DNA from: RGIG6904 sp024680835 | GTDB lineage: Bacteria > Bacillota > Clostridia > Lachnospirales > Lachnospiraceae | Assembly: GCA_024680835.1 (NCBI GenBank) | Contig: JAILBP010000068.1 | Location: 1 to 18,678, forward strand | Reading direction: 5' to 3' | DNA: 18,678 bases | In this document: piece by piece, positions 16,598 through 18,678 of the stretch | Layout: each line of letters opens with the position of its first letter | Numbering within the stretch: the stretch's first letter is position 1 | The notes under the pieces: model-generated | The model's database searches: none | What the model was told of the DNA's origin: nothing | Seen by the model: the letters and a program-made list of their open reading frames with translations, nothing else | Translations under genes and position numbers: made by a program

Positions 16598-18430
16598 ATG
16601 AATAAAAAAACACTTTCAAAACTTCTAAAATACGTTTCAAGATACAAGATCTGCGCGGCAGGGTCCCTGATCTTTTCCGTGCTGTCAGTGGTCTGCGCTT
16701 TGTACCTGCCCATATTAAACGGCCGTGCCATAGACTGCATCATCGAAAAAGGCAGTGTGGATCTTCCCCGGATCGCCACCATCTTAATCGAGGCCGCATT
16801 TGTTATCGCCGCGGGTTCTGTTTTTCAATGGATCATGACCTTGATAAACAACCGCCTGGTCTTTTCCGTCGTAAAAGACATAAGACAGGACGCCCTTGAT
16901 GTCATACAACGCCTCCCCTTAAGCTATGCCGATTCGCACAGCACCGGCGACATTGTAAGCCGCATCATAACCGATGCCGAACAGATCGGTGACGGTCTGC
17001 TCTTAGGCTTTTCCCAGACTTTTACAGGCGTTATGACGATACTCGGCACTCTGGTTTTTATGCTGAGACTTAACATCACCGTAACAGCGATCGTAGTGGT
17101 GATAACTCCCCTATCCTTATTTGTGGCTTCTTTTATAGCCAAAAACACACACAAGTATTTTACAGCCCAATCCGAGACCCGTGGAAAACAGACCACACTC
17201 ATAAATGAAGTCATATCCGAGGAAAAAACAGTCCAGGCGTTTAACATGGGTGGGCATTATATCGGTGCTTTTAATGAGATAAATGACGATCTCGAAAAAA
17301 CATCCCTGAAAGCCACCTTCTATTCTTCCCTGACAAACCCCTGCACAAGGTTTGTCAACTCCTGCATATACGCAGCTGTTGCCGCTATAGGCGCATTGAA
17401 CGTTATCTCAGGCGGTATGACGGTGGGAAGCCTCACCATATTCCTGAGTTACGCCGGACAATATACAAAACCCTTCAACGAAATATCATCCGTACTGACG
17501 GAACTTCAAAACGCAGCTGTATGCGCAGGACGGCTTTTTGAACTGTGCGAAACTCCGAAATACACTCCGGAGGAGATATTCACGGCAGAAGAGATCTGTG
17601 TAGCTTCTGACGGTTACAAGTCTCATACAGACGCCATTACCATAAAAGACACGAAAACGCCCCGGGCTCAGTCAGATCCGGTCGCTCTCTCCGGCACCTC
17701 CGGAAATGTGGGATTCGATAATGTAAGCTTTTCTTACACACCGGACAAACCCCTGATCCGTAATCTCAATCTGAATATCACAAACGGCATGCACGTCGCT
17801 ATCGTGGGTCCTACCGGTTGTGGCAAAACAACTCTCATCAATCTGCTGGAAAGATTTTACGACGTCAATGAAGGAAAGATAAACCTGAACGGACAAGGCA
17901 TAACCGAAATGCCTTATCACGGACTTCGAAAACATTTCGGCATGGTACTGCAGGAAACATGGATCAAGACCGGAACCGTCCGCGACAATATCTGCATAGG
18001 AAAACCCGACGCAACGGACGAAGAAGTTGAGAAAGCCGCAAGAGCCGTACACGCTCACAGTTTTATCAAAAGACTTCCTCACGGATATGACACCATGTTG
18101 GGTGAAGGCGGATCAGTGTTATCTGCCGGCGAAGCGCAGCTCTTATGCATCTGCCGTGTCATGATAGCCATCCCGTCCATCCTGATACTGGATGAGGCCA
18201 CCAGTTCCATAGACACGCGCACAGAACACCGCATACAGCGTGCTTTCAGCAAGATGACCGCTGGCAGGACAAGCTTCATCATAGCCCACCGTCTCTCCAC
18301 CATCAAAAACTCGGATCTGATCCTGGTGATGAAGGACGGTAACATCATAGAACAGGGCGATCACAACTCACTCATGAGCTTCGGAGGCTTTTACAGCGAG
18401 TTGTATAACAGTCAGTTCGTCCTTCAATAG
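16598..18430 (+). CDS. ABC exporter half-transporter, subunit with catalytic ATPase site
   Basis: This 610-residue half-transporter has a six-helix membrane domain (about 1-315), a longer linker than its partner (about 318-370), and a nucleotide-binding domain with Walker A G-P-T-G-C-G-K-T at 404-411, Q-loop Q452, Walker B L-I-L-D-E with the catalytic Glu533, and H-loop His564 in A-H-R-L-S. Its signature motif is altered to L-S-A-G-E (508-512). The intact Glu and His here, together with the intact F-S-G-G-Q of the upstream protein, would make the single hydrolytic site of a heterodimer. It begins 64 nt after the partner's stop. No Shine-Dalgarno sequence precedes the ATG at 16598 and the gap is A/T-rich, so either it is translated inefficiently or coupling occurs in another way. 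The transported substrate is unknown. Confidence 0.92.
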   Translation: MNKKTLSKLLKYVSRYKICAAGSLIFSVLSVVCALYLPILNGRAIDCIIEKGSVDLPRIATILIEAAFVIAAGSVFQWIMTLINNRLVFSVVKDIRQDALDVIQRLPLSYADSHSTGDIVSRIITDAEQIGDGLLLGFSQTFTGVMTILGTLVFMLRLNITVTAIVVVITPLSLFVASFIAKNTHKYFTAQSETRGKQTTLINEVISEEKTVQAFNMGGHYIGAFNEINDDLEKTSLKATFYSSLTNPCTRFVNSCIYAAVAAIGALNVISGGMTVGSLTIFLSYAGQYTKPFNEISSVLTELQNAAVCAGRLFELCETPKYTPEEIFTAEEICVASDGYKSHTDAITIKDTKTPRAQSDPVALSGTSGNVGFDNVSFSYTPDKPLIRNLNLNITNGMHVAIVGPTGCGKTTLINLLERFYDVNEGKINLNGQGITEMPYHGLRKHFGMVLQETWIKTGTVRDNICIGKPDATDEEVEKAARAVHAHSFIKRLPHGYDTMLGEGGSVLSAGEAQLLCICRVMIAIPSILILDEATSSIDTRTEHRIQRAFSKMTAGRTSFIIAHRLSTIKNSDLILVMKDGNIIEQGDHNSLMSFGGFYSELYNSQFVLQ

Positions 18431-18537
18431 ACATGATCTTTGGTCGGATTCGTATATGGATCCGGTTTACACAGTTGGAACCATTTCAGATCATAACTTC
18501 ATCATGATGGTTCTCCCCCGAAAGGAAAGGTGATAAA

Positions 18538-18678
18538 ATGGCAAAGATAAATGATCCCGAAACATTTTTTGAGAATCTTCAGTCTGCGGCAGTGCACGAC
18601 CTGAATTTTATAATCGAGCAGAATTCCGCACCCTTTCGCAAGCTGATGAGCTACTATCAGTGCGCCATCTACGAGATC
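18538..18678 (+). CDS. Probable small alarmone synthetase / GTP pyrophosphokinase family (partial)
   Basis: Only the first 47 residues are present before the right edge. The ATG at 18538 follows GAAAGGAAAGGTGATAAA, a good ribosome site. The visible segment includes F-R-K-L-M-S-Y-Y-Q-C-A-I-Y-E-I (residues 33-47), resembling the helix that precedes the RelA/SpoT nucleotidyltransferase core in clostridial small alarmone synthetases, which make (p)ppGpp. No catalytic residue lies within the window, so the call rests on N-terminal resemblance only. The 107-bp gap after the ABC gene holds a weak inverted repeat (GAACCAT ... ATGGTTC) but no clear terminator or promoter. Confidence 0.55.
   Translation, partial: MAKINDPETFFENLQSAAVHDLNFIIEQNSAPFRKLMSYYQCAIYEI

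Overview
The window looks like the chromosome of an anaerobic, low-to-mid-GC Firmicute, most likely a Lachnospiraceae-type Clostridium relative (Butyrivibrio/Roseburia-like). The grounds are a fused AdhE, a CbbX/SpoVK-type AAA+ ATPase, a BlaI/BlaR1-type pair, strong AGGAGG ribosome sites, MMPL and heterodimeric ABC exporters, and dispersed GC-rich palindromes. The taxon is an inference from gene content; no rRNA or other marker is present.

Layout, from high to low coordinates on the minus strand. (a) A two-gene operon: an MMPL/RND exporter (start predicted at a TTG, 14624) overlaps by 8 nt a very large secreted, membrane-anchored protein whose GLUG repeats are split by about 380 residues of coiled coil. 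The operon ends at a clear terminator at 8338-8364. The end of the large gene is a degenerating lysine-rich tandem repeat, after which the same frame stays open for 82 more codons. (b) A BlaI-type repressor and M56 (BlaR1-like) sensor protease, with a readable promoter overlapped by a dyad operator. (c) PspA/IM30, a short double-hairpin repeat, and an AAA+ ATPase with a TerB-like N-terminal region. (d) A 216-bp nested palindromic element, then adhE, then an aminoglycoside-phosphotransferase-fold kinase that runs off the left edge.

On the plus strand, diverging from the MMPL operon, are two ABC exporter half-transporters whose complementary lesions in their ATP sites mark them as an obligate heterodimer. 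They are followed by the start of a probable small alarmone synthetase (GTP pyrophosphokinase family) cut by the right edge.

The common theme of the region from 3.7 to 18.4 kb is the cell envelope: two exporters, a membrane-stress ESCRT-III homologue with an AAA+ partner candidate, and a signal-responsive protease/repressor pair. The least familiar items are the MMPL plus GLUG/coiled-coil protein unit, the PspA plus TerB-like/AAA+ pair, and the complex palindromic element upstream of adhE.
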